A stretch of 64,000 nucleotides of DNA from Helicobacter canis (GTDB taxonomy: Bacteria > Campylobacterota > Campylobacteria > Campylobacterales > Helicobacteraceae). The stretch lies in NCBI RefSeq assembly GCF_900451095.1, contig NZ_UGHV01000001.1, positions 1,426,001 to 1,490,000 of the forward strand, in the 5' to 3' direction. The position numbers and the translations under genes were made by a program. This document shows, one piece after another, positions 26,524 to 36,464 of the stretch. A model generated the notes under the pieces. The model was not told where the DNA came from and did no database searches. It worked only from the letters and a program-made list of their open reading frames with translations. How positions within the stretch are numbered: position 1 is the first letter of the stretch; the number at the start of each line of letters is the position of its first letter.

Positions 26524-27124
26524 TATAAAAACCCTTTATATTTTTCATTTGCAATGTATAGCTGATATATTGATGTGCGTTGATGTCAAATTCTTGCGTT
26601 ATATGCGTGCTGGATATGTGGAGATTCTGGCTTACAAACACCCTATAAGGCGTGATAGATCGTGCGCTAAAAGATCTATCATAAATACCCTTCCCCATAC
26701 CGATACGACCAAATGCCATATCAATCCCAAGGGCTGGTATTAGCACAAAATCAACCTTATAAGAATGCTGATATGATACTTTTGGCTCAAAAATCCCCAA
26801 ATAATTCCGCACTAACGGCAAGCGGTATGGTAGCATTTTTACCTTAAGACCTTGCATAGTTGGGAGAAAAACTTGTTTGGTTTTGTGCTTTTTTAGCTTT
26901 TTTAGTAGAGGGAGGATATTTGGCTCGTGTGGCAGGGGATAAAAGAGTGCAATGCGCTTAAAATTGTGCTTTGTGATAATGGATTCTAGGTAGGCGCATA
27001 ATGCCCTGCTGGCATAGCGATTGTGCGTTAGTGGGGCTGCTTTAGCAAATGCACGAAGTTTGGCTTTAGAGTCAAAGGACTTAGATTTGTGTGCCGACAA
27101 GGGGTAGATCGCGGCTTGTGGCAA
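26432..27124 (-). CDS. 5-formyltetrahydrofolate cyclo-ligase family protein
   Basis: 230 residues. YPLPHEPNILPLLKKLKK, VFLPTMQGLKVKMLPYR, the substrate stretch FVLIPALGIDMAFGRIGMGKGIYDR and a late YRVFVSQ match the family. It interconverts 5-formyl-THF and 5,10-methenyl-THF using ATP. The family usually ends near HQYISYTLQMKNI; here about 35 further residues (KGFYNVVDSSHRISRI) run over the rny start, so the normal stop may have been lost. The start is uncertain: TTG 27124 has no clear ribosome binding site, and TTG 27100 is an alternative. Confidence 0.85.
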   Translation of the reverse strand: MPQAAIYPLSAHKSKSFDSKAKLRAFAKAAPLTHNRYASRALCAYLESIITKHNFKRIALFYPLPHEPNILPLLKKLKKHKTKQVFLPTMQGLKVKMLPYRLPLVRNYLGIFEPKVSYQHSYKVDFVLIPALGIDMAFGRIGMGKGIYDRSFSARSITPYRVFVSQNLHISSTHITQEFDINAHQYISYTLQMKNIKGFYNVVDSSHRISRIRASCRIKRLSSVQKVFRS

Positions 27125-27198
27125 GCGATTTACTCGAGTGTGGCTTGTCTTTGTGAGAAGCTGGCTAGAATCTTTAGAATTTATGGATATACCTTATG

Positions 27199-28530
27199 TT
27201 ATTGATCTTTTTGCGTGATTTTATGGGCTTTTAGTCGCTTGATTCTTGCACCATCCATCGCCAAAACGCTAAATTCTATCCCGCCATTTTGCACGACATC
27301 ACCCACTTCTGGCAGTCTTCCTAGTAGGCTAAAGACATAGCCACCAACAGTTACTTGCTCAAATTCCTCTGCAAACTCCGCACCCATAAGCTCTTCTACA
27401 CTCTCTAAATCAAGCATTCCATCAATCTCATAAGTATCAGGGCTGATTTGTATGAAGTCTTGATTTTTGCAATCGTGCTCATCGGTAATATCACCCATCA
27501 CTTCTTCGATAATATCTTCCATTGTCAAAAGCCCTGCGGTCCCACCATACTCATCGATAATCAACGCCGTATGGATCTGCTCTTTATTCATAGATTTTAG
27601 AATCTCTACAATGCGTGCGGTCTCTGGGACAATGATCATCTTGCGGATAATTTGCTCAAAATTGATAGGCTGCGGTGTGTGCGTATGGTGCTGGCTAATG
27701 CCACTTATAAGCAAATCTCGTATGTGAATCATTCCAATGATATTGTCTTTGTTGCCATTGCAGTAAGGATAGCGCGTGAAATTAGTCTGTGTAACAACAG
27801 AGAGATTTTCTTCATAGCTTTTATCAGCATAAAGACATACCATATCTTTGCGCGGTGTCATAATCTCTTTAGCAATTGTCTCAGAAAAATCCACGGCATT
27901 TTTGATAATCTCGCCTTCTAAGGAGTCGATAAAGCCGCCTTTCAAGCTCTCGCCTACAATGATTTTTAGCTCTTCTTCGGAGTGGGCGTTTTCTTCTTCG
28001 CTTGCTGGCTGGATACCTATGCGACGCAAGACAAAATTAGCAAGTTTATCAAATAGCACGATGATAGGGTAGAAAACGATAGAAAAATAGTAAAGAGGAT
28101 AGGAGATGAGCAGGGCGGATTTTTCCGTCTTGGCAATGGCGATAGATTTTGGGACAATCTCGCCTAGCACCACATGAAAAAGCGTGATAAGTGTAAAGGC
28201 AATGACAATGCTAATTGTATGGATAATCAAAGAATCCTGTGGTAAGAAACTCTCAAAAGGAATTGCCACAAGTTTGGCAAGTGCTGGCTCCCCAATCCAC
28301 CCTAGAGCAAGGGAGCTTAGTGTGATCCCAAGCTGCGTGGCACTTAGGTAAGAATCTAGCCGTTTGGTAATAGAGAGAGTCAGTTTAGCGGTGTTGTTTG
28401 TCTTGGATAATTCTTCAAGCTTGGAGCGGCGCACCTTGACAATCGCAAATTCTGCGACAACAAAAAAGGCATTGAGTAAAACGAAAAATAATGCAAGAAG
28501 TAGCATTATAACCGAGTGATATGGGTCCAA
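27199..28530 (-). CDS. CNNM/CBS-domain membrane protein (HlyC/CorC, TlyC type)
   Basis: 443 residues. The N-terminal DUF21 domain has three or four membrane helices (VIMLLLALFFVLLNAFFVVA, LGITLSSLALGWIGEPALA and FTLITLFHVVLGEIVPKSIA). Two CBS domains follow (MTPRKDMVCLYADKSYEENL, then IIVPETARIVEILKSMNKEQ and HTALIIDEYGGTAGLLTMED). A CorC/HlyC transporter-associated domain ends the protein (EIDGMLDLESVEELMG). Members are implicated in magnesium and cobalt efflux; older annotations call them hemolysins. Length is normal. Confidence 0.92.
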   Translation of the reverse strand: MDPYHSVIMLLLALFFVLLNAFFVVAEFAIVKVRRSKLEELSKTNNTAKLTLSITKRLDSYLSATQLGITLSSLALGWIGEPALAKLVAIPFESFLPQDSLIIHTISIVIAFTLITLFHVVLGEIVPKSIAIAKTEKSALLISYPLYYFSIVFYPIIVLFDKLANFVLRRIGIQPASEEENAHSEEELKIIVGESLKGGFIDSLEGEIIKNAVDFSETIAKEIMTPRKDMVCLYADKSYEENLSVVTQTNFTRYPYCNGNKDNIIGMIHIRDLLISGISQHHTHTPQPINFEQIIRKMIIVPETARIVEILKSMNKEQIHTALIIDEYGGTAGLLTMEDIIEEVMGDITDEHDCKNQDFIQISPDTYEIDGMLDLESVEELMGAEFAEEFEQVTVGGYVFSLLGRLPEVGDVVQNGGIEFSVLAMDGARIKRLKAHKITQKDQ

Positions 28531-28571
28531 AATTTGACTCCTTGAAAATAAAGGCTAGGAGTATAGCACAT

Positions 28572-30155
28572 TTATCCTAAAACTTTTTGAATGATGAAAA
28601 ATGCCAATGCCCCAAGCACGCCAGAAGCAGGCACGGTAATGATCCAAGATGCGATAATGCGATTGATCTCACTGCGCTTGACCAGCTCGTGCTTATAGAA
28701 TTTTTTCAACTCTTTTTTCTCTTTTTTATTGAGATAAAAATCATCGCCTTGAGCCTTGTCTTTTAGGAGCTCTAGCATCGCGCTTTTTTGCTTGACATTG
28801 GCTTTTGCAAAGTTTCTTAAAAAGGTCTCGATAGTCTTTTGATCTTTGCCTTTGTGAGCTTTGATGATTTGCTCACACATTTCAAAATATCTGCCCTTAA
28901 TGTATTCGCGTAAAAAGCCCACTCCAATGACAGCACCGATGGCAATGTGTGTCGAGCTAACAGGAAGCCCAAGCGCACTTGCAAGTAGCACCGTTAGTGC
29001 AGCACTCATAGCGATACAAAATGCTCTCATTCGATCAAGCTCTGTGATCTCGCTCCCCACTGTGCGGATAAGCCTTGGTCCATAAAGTCCAAGTCCAAGC
29101 GAAATCCCAACACCCCCTACAAACATAATCCAAAACGGCACATTTGCTTTGGCTATCCCACCGGATTCTAGGGATTCTGATAGGGCTTGATGGATGGCAG
29201 CAAGCGGTCCTATGGCATTGGCGACATCATTTGCGCCGTGCGCGAAGCTCAGCAATGCTGCTGAAAAGATCAATGGCACAGTAAAGAGAGTATTGATCGA
29301 TTCTTTTGTGTTTTCAAGTAAGGCGGCTTTTTTGCGGATAATAGGCGTGGTGATAAAATAGCTCACCACAGCAATCACAAATGCTATGCCGATTGCCTGC
29401 CACGCGCTAAAGGAGTAAAGCTTAGAAAAGCCTTTTAGCATAAGATAGATGCCAAACGCCCACACCATCACAAAAATCAAAATCGGCACAATTTTTCTAG
29501 CGGCTTCTTTTTTGTCTTGTTTGTAGGTGATCGTGCGCTTGATAAAAAGTAGAAATAGCACAGCGATGATCCCGCCAAGCACAGGGGAGAGCACCCAGCT
29601 TGAAGCGATTGTCCCAAGCACCCACCAATTTGCCACGCCAAATCCACCAGCAGCGATCCCAGCTCCTAGCACGCCGCCGACAATGGAATGTGTGGTTGAT
29701 ACAGGTGCGCGTAAAATAGTGGCAAGATGCACCCATATCGCTCCGGCAATCAAGGTAGCAAGCATAACAAACAAAAACACCTGAGAATCACTGATATTTT
29801 TAGGATCAATAATGCCAGATTTGATGGTATTAACAACATCGCCGCCCGCCAAAATCGCCCCACTTGCCTCGCAAATAGCAGCGATAATGATCGCCCCAGC
29901 GAGCGTGATGGCTTGCGATCCCACAGCAGGACCGACATTATTAGCCACATCGTTTGCGCCAATGCTCATCGCCATATAGCCCCCCACAAGTGTGGCAAAT
30001 GCTAGTAGCATCGGCTGTGAGCCTCCACCAAAATTTATGGCAATGAGCGCGATAGCCACCATAAATAACACAACTGCACCAATTTTGATACGATCGATTT
30101 GATTGTCTTGGGTATTGACACCTTGCTGAAGCTTTTTTATATCCTTAATATCCAT
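28572..30155 (-). CDS. Inorganic phosphate transporter, PiT family
   Basis: 527 residues with about ten membrane segments and the two duplicated PiT signatures. GANDVANNVGPAVGSQAITL lies in the first half and GANDVANAIGPLAAI in the second, and each repeat has the partner motif VSTTHSIVGGV or VSSTHIAIGAV. It cotransports phosphate with a cation across the inner membrane. The central cytoplasmic loop carries a charged stretch (KYFEMCEQ-like, FLRNFAKANVKQKSAMLELL). It stands alone between the CNNM gene and flgE. Confidence 0.94.
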   Translation of the reverse strand: MDIKDIKKLQQGVNTQDNQIDRIKIGAVVLFMVAIALIAINFGGGSQPMLLAFATLVGGYMAMSIGANDVANNVGPAVGSQAITLAGAIIIAAICEASGAILAGGDVVNTIKSGIIDPKNISDSQVFLFVMLATLIAGAIWVHLATILRAPVSTTHSIVGGVLGAGIAAGGFGVANWWVLGTIASSWVLSPVLGGIIAVLFLLFIKRTITYKQDKKEAARKIVPILIFVMVWAFGIYLMLKGFSKLYSFSAWQAIGIAFVIAVVSYFITTPIIRKKAALLENTKESINTLFTVPLIFSAALLSFAHGANDVANAIGPLAAIHQALSESLESGGIAKANVPFWIMFVGGVGISLGLGLYGPRLIRTVGSEITELDRMRAFCIAMSAALTVLLASALGLPVSSTHIAIGAVIGVGFLREYIKGRYFEMCEQIIKAHKGKDQKTIETFLRNFAKANVKQKSAMLELLKDKAQGDDFYLNKKEKKELKKFYKHELVKRSEINRIIASWIITVPASGVLGALAFFIIQKVLG

Positions 30156-30298
30156 CGCGCTCTCCTTAACCCCTAAGCAAACTAGTAACTAGCGTAGTAA
30201 AACGCATCATAAAGTAGAATAAAATATGTGAGATTTTTGGTGGGTGTTACAAAAAGGTAACACCATAGAATCTATAAAGCAATTATAGAAATTTTTGT

Positions 30299-30325
30299 GG
30301 TAGGTGTGATGTTTGAACACCTACC
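30299..30325 (-). terminator. Hairpin downstream of flgE
   Basis: GGTAGGTGT and ACACCTACC form a 9-bp stem with a 9-base loop, 9 bases after the flgE stop. The following minus-strand bases (ACAAAAATTTC) are A/T-rich but not a clean T run. A second hairpin (GGTGTTAC...GTAACACC) lies at 30243-30264. Confidence 0.6.
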
Positions 30326-30333
30326 AAGCAACA

Positions 30334-32484
30334 TTACTGCTTAAGATTGAGGAGTGTGTTTAGAATCTGATCAGAGGTGGTAACGGCTTTGGAGTTTGCT
30401 TGGAATCCACGCTGCACGACAATAAGCTGGGTGAGCGAGCGGCTTAAATCCACATTACTCATCTCAAGCTTAGAGCCAGAGACACCGCCACGGCGACCGG
30501 TATTTGCCGCGCCGATCATCGCTTGCCCAGAGTTCCCTGTTGATGAAAAGACATTGCCGCCTTCTGCTTGGAGCCCGGTGTTGTTGGCGAAATTTGCTAG
30601 GGCGACTTGGGCTAGAGCTAGCGTGCGTCCGTTGCTAAATGAGCCTAGTAATGATCCCACCGAGTCAAAGCGTATATCCACCAAATCCCCTGCGCCATAG
30701 CCATCTTGCTCAATGGCATAGGTTTCTGACTGCTTATCCACGCTTGTAAGCCCGCCAAAGCCACCTGTGGAGCCAAAGGACAAGCTTAGTCGCTGTGGTG
30801 CGATAGAGCCATTTTTGGGGTCAAACTGCAAGATAGGGGGATTCATACCCGCTAGACTACCATCGCTATTAAAGCGCAGTCGCCCACCTTCAAAGATATT
30901 TGGACGCGTAGCAGAAGCCCCATAGATGACAGAAGGCTCTGGCACAATCGCCCTAAAACTCCACTCCGCAGAGCCTGTTTTGACAAACTCAAAGCGGATT
31001 GTGTGTTTAGAGCCTAGCGAGTCAAAAAGCTCGATTGTCGTGGTGTGTGTGGCGTGGCTTAGGCGCGTGGTGGATACAGAAGCCCCACCTTCTAGCAGCG
31101 AAGCAGTATTAAGTCCGCGCATAGTATTTCTAAAAAGCACATTTGTAGAGACTTGATCTGAGCCATAAGAAGCGACAAATATTGACATATTTTGCACTTC
31201 TTCATCGCCATTATCTTGGTTTAGCATTTCAAACATACCAAACTTATTGATCGTTACAGATACTGATGCAGTGGAGTCGTTATACTCCTTATCTGGGTCT
31301 TTGATCATATTTGCATCATATTGCAAGAGTCTGCGAAGCTCCTCTGTGGTCCTAAACTGCCCTGTAGAAGAGTCTGGGGACTCGGATTTGGTGTAGCGAT
31401 AGCGGAAGGAGGTGATGTCAGAATCCCCTTCTACAAAGTTTTCAAACGCGCCGGTGCCACCTTTGGTGATGATGATATTTTTGGTCTTTTCATCGCCATC
31501 CATTTCATTGCGATTGACAAGCTTTAAGAGCTTGCCCTCCATATAGGCTTCTATACCTGTTTTATCACGCACGCCATTGATTGCATTTTGCGCGGCGACA
31601 AGTGTGGAGATCCCGCTCATCGCAGAGTCATTAGAGAAAGACACTTTCGCACCATTGATAGTGATAGAGCTATTTTCTTTAGTAGGGATTACACTATTGA
31701 TCATTTGCGCATTTTTATAGCTTACCCATATTCCTTGATTTTCTGTAAGCCCAAAGGCATCGCCATCTTGGTTGAAGAGTGCGCCCATATCTTCTTGCAT
31801 TTGTGTGAGATTCCCAGCAGAATCATACAAAGGATTGATCCCATCAGCAGGCGTTTTGGTCGTAGAATCTAGCGCGTAGATATTGGCATTTTGGTCAGTG
31901 TGTCGCCCGGCGTTGAGATTGGCGCGGAGCTTGATATTAGTCGAAGATCGCGCAGGCATTACCATATTTGGGTCAATTTGGATATTGCGGATAGGTCCTG
32001 TGCTATCGATGTGGTAGAACTCCTGCTCACTCATTTTTGAGGCATTTTTCAAGTCATCTTTGAGCCAGCCTTGCACGACATAGCCGCCTGTTGTTACAAG
32101 ATTGCCATCTGCATCAAAGAGAAAGCTCCCATCGCGCGTATAATTAAGCGTAATGCCCTTATCTGGCGAGATGACAAAAAAGCCTTCCCCCTCAATTGCC
32201 ATATCGGTTTTGACATCGGTGTTTTGCGTGCTTCCTTGGGAGAACACCTTTGTCGTGGCGTTAATCCCAACTCCTAGCCCCACAGAGAAGTCATTTTGCC
32301 CTCCAAGCCCTGTTTTATAAGGGGCAGTGGCGATAAGCTTTGTTTGAGAAAGCATATCGACAAATGATGCGCGAGAGTATTTAAACCCAACCGTATTGAC
32401 ATTGGCAATGTTATTGCTCTCAATATCTAGCGCGATTTGATGCGCCTGCATACCGCTTACACCTGACCATAGTGATCGTAGCAT
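30334..32484 (-). CDS. flgE: Flagellar hook protein FlgE
   Basis: 716 residues. The N-terminus MLRSLWSGVSGMQAHQIALD, then IESNNIANVNTVGFKYSRAS, is the conserved rod/hook helix used for export and assembly; GEGFFVISPD and NYTRDGSFLFDADGNLVT follow. The C-terminal heptad region (MSNVDLSRSLTQLIVVQRGF, NSKAVTTSDQILNTLLNLKQ) closes the hook coiled coil. The length matches the large Helicobacter FlgE (about 718) and far exceeds the E. coli protein. A sigma-54 promoter and AAAGGA ribosome binding site lie just upstream, as for the class 2 flgE of H. pylori. It is monocistronic here. Confidence 0.97.
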   Translation of the reverse strand: MLRSLWSGVSGMQAHQIALDIESNNIANVNTVGFKYSRASFVDMLSQTKLIATAPYKTGLGGQNDFSVGLGVGINATTKVFSQGSTQNTDVKTDMAIEGEGFFVISPDKGITLNYTRDGSFLFDADGNLVTTGGYVVQGWLKDDLKNASKMSEQEFYHIDSTGPIRNIQIDPNMVMPARSSTNIKLRANLNAGRHTDQNANIYALDSTTKTPADGINPLYDSAGNLTQMQEDMGALFNQDGDAFGLTENQGIWVSYKNAQMINSVIPTKENSSITINGAKVSFSNDSAMSGISTLVAAQNAINGVRDKTGIEAYMEGKLLKLVNRNEMDGDEKTKNIIITKGGTGAFENFVEGDSDITSFRYRYTKSESPDSSTGQFRTTEELRRLLQYDANMIKDPDKEYNDSTASVSVTINKFGMFEMLNQDNGDEEVQNMSIFVASYGSDQVSTNVLFRNTMRGLNTASLLEGGASVSTTRLSHATHTTTIELFDSLGSKHTIRFEFVKTGSAEWSFRAIVPEPSVIYGASATRPNIFEGGRLRFNSDGSLAGMNPPILQFDPKNGSIAPQRLSLSFGSTGGFGGLTSVDKQSETYAIEQDGYGAGDLVDIRFDSVGSLLGSFSNGRTLALAQVALANFANNTGLQAEGGNVFSSTGNSGQAMIGAANTGRRGGVSGSKLEMSNVDLSRSLTQLIVVQRGFQANSKAVTTSDQILNTLLNLKQ

Positions 32485-32518
32485 TGTCGTCCTTTGTGGT
32501 GAATTTGCCTAAGATCTA

Positions 32519-32535
32519 AGCAAAAGCTATGCCAA
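32519..32535 (-). promoter_or_regulatory. Sigma-54 (RpoN) promoter of flgE
   Basis: On the minus strand TTGGCATAGCTTTTGCT matches the -24/-12 consensus (TGGCAC-N5-TTGCW): the GG and GC are 12 bases apart, and TTGC is intact. It lies about 35 bases before the flgE start. Confidence 0.85.
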
Positions 32536-32636
32536 AGTAGAAAATAGAGTGCTTATAAAATGATTTTTATGAAAGCGAGCTTTACTTTATGTTTCTCAAT
32601 GCTAAAAATGCTTTGCAAGATTAAAAGCGCGTTTGC

Positions 32637-33185
32637 GTGCTTGTGGTTGTCAATGCAACGGTAAAGGGGCTTGGAGAAGAATATCAAATGATTGATTATC
32701 TCATTAAAAAGCTAGGTGATACTAAGCGTATTTTGATAGCTCTTAATAAATGCGATTGTGTTGTAAGTGAGCGGTATTTTGATAGAGCAAATAACAAATT
32801 GGGCAAAGAGCAAGAAGAGTATTTAGCAAAGCAAGTAGCAGATTTAAGAAAACGCATTAAAGAAAGCACTGGATTGGAGCTGACAGAGAATGATGTAGTG
32901 TGTTATAGTGCTGGATTTTATGATGAAAATACACAAAAGCAAGATGAGCCATATAATATTATGAGACTTGAAGAAAGCATTATAAGCAAGCTTCCAAAGC
33001 AAAAGCGTATTGTGCAACAAGTCGAAGAGAGTGCATATATCACAAACCACAATAAAGAGGGGTCATTTTGGGAGAGCGCAGTGGAGTTTGTTGAGACGGC
33101 GGTTGATATACTGCCATTGCCAGCCGCAATAAAGACAATTACAAAAGCAGGGCTAAAAGCATTAAAATCTTGGCTTTTTAAATAG
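32637..33185 (+). pseudogene. C-terminal remnant of an Era/YeeP-like GTPase
   Basis: 182 residues. The only G-protein motif left is NKCD (G4, NKxD) at about 39-42, within RILIALNKCDCV. The frame opens at a GTG with VVVNATVKGLGEEYQMI, which reads like the middle of a GTPase domain. The Walker A loop, switch I and DxxG are absent, and the 150 bases upstream (32485-32636), which also carry the flgE promoter, do not encode them. The C-terminal half (ESAVEFVETAVDILPLPAAI) has a short amphipathic helix seen in small membrane-associated GTPases. I read it as a decayed fragment. An intact gene with an unusual start is less likely. Confidence 0.6.
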
Positions 33186-33297
33186 CTTGCTACTTTGGCT
33201 TGTGAAAGCAAGCCAGTATAGCTTAATACTTACTCCATACCACATATACCACTTAACTTATGCTAGAATCCACTTTTTAATTTTCTAAGGAGTTTCA

Positions 33298-34236
33298 ATG
33301 CTAAACAAAAAGATTCTAGTAACTGGAGGGGCTGGGTTTTTAGGCTCACATTTATGCGAAAGACTACTTGATCGCGGTGATGAAGTGCTGTGTGTGGATA
33401 ATCTTTTCACCGGCACAAAGCAAAATATTATGCACCTTTTGCAAAACCCTAGATTTGAATTTATGCGACACGATGTAACTTTCCCTTTGTATGTGGAGGT
33501 TGATGAGATTTATAACCTTGCTTGTCCAGCAAGCCCTGTGCATTATCAGTTTGACCCTGTGCAAACGACTAAAACTTCTGTAATGGGGGCAATCAATATG
33601 CTAGGGCTTGCTAAACGCGTGAAAGCTAAGATTTTACAAGCTTCCACAAGCGAAGTCTATGGCGATCCTGAAATCCACCCGCAAGTAGAATCCTATAAAG
33701 GCTCTGTCAATCCTATCGGCATAAGGGCGTGCTATGACGAGGGCAAGAGATGTGCGGAGACGCTGTTTTTTGACTATCAAAGGCAGCATAACCTAAACAT
33801 TAAGGTAATGCGAATTTTCAATACCTATGGTCCTAGAATGCACCCAAATGATGGGCGTGTGGTGAGTAACTTTATCATTCAGGCTTTGCGTGGGGAGGAC
33901 ATTACCATTTATGGCGATGGGAGTCAAACGCGAAGCTTTTGCTATGTAGATGATTTGATTAGTGGAATGGTGTCCCTTATGGATAGCAAAGATGGATTCT
34001 ATGGACCGGTAAATATCGGCAATCCGCACGAATTTAGTATGCTAGAGCTTGCCAAAAATGTGCTTGAGCTCACAGAATCTAAATCAAAGCTTGTATTTCT
34101 ACCCCTGCCACAAGATGATCCCAAGCAACGCCAACCAGACATAACCCTAGCCAAAAAAGAGCTAAATTTTAGCCCAAAAGTGCAGCTAAGAGAAGGGCTA
34201 GAAAAGACGATAGCATACTTCAAAGGATTACAATAG
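33298..34236 (+). CDS. UDP-glucuronate decarboxylase (UDP-xylose synthase) type epimerase/dehydratase
   Basis: 312 residues of extended SDR type. [17 protein letters not shown] binds [53 protein letters not shown] with the catalytic YxxxK, and the late [17 protein letters not shown] are diagnostic of UDP-xylose synthase. It oxidises and decarboxylates UDP-glucuronate to UDP-xylose, with a UDP-4-keto-pentose intermediate. No UDP-glucose dehydrogenase is in this window. It overlaps lepA by one base and has AAGGAG upstream. The presence of pentose-nucleotide chemistry is unusual for Helicobacter glycans. Confidence 0.88.
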   Translation: MLNKKILVTGGAGFLGSHLCERLLDRGDEVLCVDNLFTGTKQNIMHLLQNPRFEFMRHDVTFPLYVEVDEIYNLACPASPVHYQFDPVQTTKTSVMGAINMLGLAKRVKAKILQASTSEVYGDPEIHPQVESYKGSVNPIGIRACYDEGKRCAETLFFDYQRQHNLNIKVMRIFNTYGPRMHPNDGRVVSNFIIQALRGEDITIYGDGSQTRSFCYVDDLISGMVSLMDSKDGFYGPVNIGNPHEFSMLELAKNVLELTESKSKLVFLPLPQDDPKQRQPDITLAKKELNFSPKVQLREGLEKTIAYFKGLQ

Positions 34237-36029
34237 TGCAGCAATTTATCCGCAATTTTTCTATCATCGCCCACATTGATCACGGCAAATCCACGCTCGC
34301 AGATAGGATTATCCAAGAGTGCGGGGCAGTGAGTGAGCGCGAGATGACCGCGCAAATTATGGACACTATGGATATAGAAAAGGAGCGTGGGATCACTATC
34401 AAAGCCCAATCTGTGCGCTTGCGCTATGTCTATCAAGGACAGGAATATATCCTAAATCTCATCGACACGCCCGGACATGTGGATTTCAGCTATGAAGTCT
34501 CGCGCTCTCTTAGCTCCTGTGAGGGGGCATTACTAGTGGTTGATGCCACGCAAGGCGTAGAAGCCCAGACCATTGCCAATGTCTATATCGCCCTTGATAA
34601 TAACCTAGAAATCATCCCAGTGGTCAATAAAATCGATCTCCCAGCAGCCGATGTGCCAAAGGTGTGTAGCGAGATTGAAGAAAGCATAGGGCTTGAGTGC
34701 TCTAATGCCATAAGCGTGAGTGCCAAAAGCGGCATAGGCATAGCCGAGCTACTAGAATCCATTGTGCGTAAAATCCCTGCCCCAAATGGCGAGCCAAACG
34801 CCCCTACAAAGGCTCTCATCTATGATAGCTGGTTTGACAACTACCTAGGCGCGCTAGCTCTCGTGCGGCTAAAGGACGGCAGCCTAACAAAAGGGCAGAG
34901 CGTGCTTGTGATGAGTAGCCAAAAGTCCTATGAAATCCTAGGGCTCTACTATCCTCACCCTGTGCAGAAAATCCCTACAAATCGCATTGAGTGCGGCGAG
35001 ATAGGGATCATATCGCTTGGGGTAAAGTCCCTAACCGATCTAGCAGTAGGCGATACGATCACTGATGCGCAAACACCCATAAGTGAGCCAATAGAGGGCT
35101 TTAAACCTGCCAAGCCCTTTGTCTTTGCTGGAATCTATCCCATTGAGACAGATAAATTTGAAGAGCTGCGCGAAGCATTGAAAAAGCTTAAGCTCAATGA
35201 CTCTGCCCTAAGCTTTGAGCCAGAGACTTCTGTCGCGCTGGGCTATGGATTTCGCGTGGGGTTTTTGGGGCTTTTGCATATGGAGGTGGTCAAAGAGCGG
35301 CTGGAGAGGGAGTTTGGGCTAAGTCTCATCGCCACTGCGCCAACGGTGGTGTATGAGGTCTATCTCACTGATGGCTCTATGATAGAAGTGCAAAATCCAA
35401 GCGAGCTGCCAGAAGTGCAAAAAATCGATCACATCAAAGAGCCTTATGTCCGTGCTAGTATCATCACGCCAAGTGAGTTTGTGGGCAATATCATCACGCT
35501 TTTAGCAAATCGCCGTGGTGTGCAGGAGAAAATGGACTATATCACGCAAGATCGTGTGCTGCTAGAATACGCGCTTCCTAGCAATGAGATTGTAATGGAT
35601 TTTTATGACAAGCTAAAATCCTGCACGAAAGGCTATGCGAGCTTTGATTATGAGCCTATCGAGTATAGGAGCGGGGATTTGGTGCGGCTTGATATACGCG
35701 TAGCAGGCGAGATTGTCGATGCGCTCTCAATCATTGTGGAAAAATCCAAAGCCTATGAAAAGGGGCGAGCATTAGTGGAGTCTATGAAAGATCTTATCCC
35801 GCGCCAGCTCTTTGAAGTAGCGATCCAAGCGAGCATTGGCTCAAAGATTATCGCGCGCGAGAGTGTGCGATCTGTGGGCAAAAATGTAACTGCTAAATGC
35901 TATGGCGGAGATATAACAAGGAAGCGCAAGCTTCTAGAGAAGCAAAAAGAGGGCAAAAAGCGGCTAAAGTCTATCGGCAAGGTTGATCTACCACAAGAAG
36001 CATTTCTCGCAGTGCTAAAGATTGATTAG
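34236..36029 (+). CDS. lepA: Elongation factor 4 (LepA)
   Basis: 597 residues, GTG start sharing a base with the preceding stop. It has P-loop [15 protein letters not shown], switch [27 protein letters not shown] and SAKSGIG. The LepA-specific C-terminal domain follows with [20 protein letters not shown] and a short tail ([18 protein letters not shown]). It back-translocates or remodels stalled ribosomes. It is convergent with the tmRNA gene, and only 35 bases separate them. Confidence 0.97.
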   Translation: MQQFIRNFSIIAHIDHGKSTLADRIIQECGAVSEREMTAQIMDTMDIEKERGITIKAQSVRLRYVYQGQEYILNLIDTPGHVDFSYEVSRSLSSCEGALLVVDATQGVEAQTIANVYIALDNNLEIIPVVNKIDLPAADVPKVCSEIEESIGLECSNAISVSAKSGIGIAELLESIVRKIPAPNGEPNAPTKALIYDSWFDNYLGALALVRLKDGSLTKGQSVLVMSSQKSYEILGLYYPHPVQKIPTNRIECGEIGIISLGVKSLTDLAVGDTITDAQTPISEPIEGFKPAKPFVFAGIYPIETDKFEELREALKKLKLNDSALSFEPETSVALGYGFRVGFLGLLHMEVVKERLEREFGLSLIATAPTVVYEVYLTDGSMIEVQNPSELPEVQKIDHIKEPYVRASIITPSEFVGNIITLLANRRGVQEKMDYITQDRVLLEYALPSNEIVMDFYDKLKSCTKGYASFDYEPIEYRSGDLVRLDIRVAGEIVDALSIIVEKSKAYEKGRALVESMKDLIPRQLFEVAIQASIGSKIIARESVRSVGKNVTAKCYGGDITRKRKLLEKQKEGKKRLKSIGKVDLPQEAFLAVLKID

Positions 36030-36064
36030 AAATATAATACCTGCAAAGTAGAAGTTGTATAAAA

Positions 36065-36425
36065 TGGTGGAGTCGTGGGGAGTTGAACCCCAGTCCAAAA
36101 TCCGCTACCGCAAGAGACTCGACATGTTTAAGGGCTAAGGTTTTTGGATTCTCGCACAAAAAGACCTTAAACTTATTTGTGCAAAAAGCTCAATCTTTCC
36201 CTAGAAGTCGAGCAACATCTAGGGGCAACTAGCAAGGGTAACGATTATAAAAGCACGCTAGTCTTGCTTAAATAATCGGCTCCGAAATTAGTTAGGCTTA
36301 TGCTGCTTTTGCGTAAGCTGGAGCGAAAGTTGCATTGTTTGCGTTTATTTGTGTGGCAGTTTTACGGCTTACCGAGCCGACATGCACTCAAGGGATACGA
36401 ATCCTGTCGAAGCCAAATCGACCCC
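36065..36425 (-). ncRNA. ssrA: tmRNA (transfer-messenger RNA)
   Basis: The minus strand begins GGGGTCGATTTGGCTTCGAC, the conserved 5' half of the tRNA-like domain, and ends with GGGGTTCAACTCCCC (T arm) and the encoded CCA. The acceptor stem GGGGTCG pairs with CGACTCC. The reading frame for the tag is at 36342-36298: ANNATFAPAYAKAA then TAA, very close to the H. pylori tag. Between tag and T arm are pseudoknot-like segments. The RNA is about 361 bases. It rescues stalled ribosomes and tags the product for proteolysis. Confidence 0.96.
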
Positions 36426-36464
36426 ATAGGCGCGAATTTTAACAAGTGGATTCTAAGATTTGAC

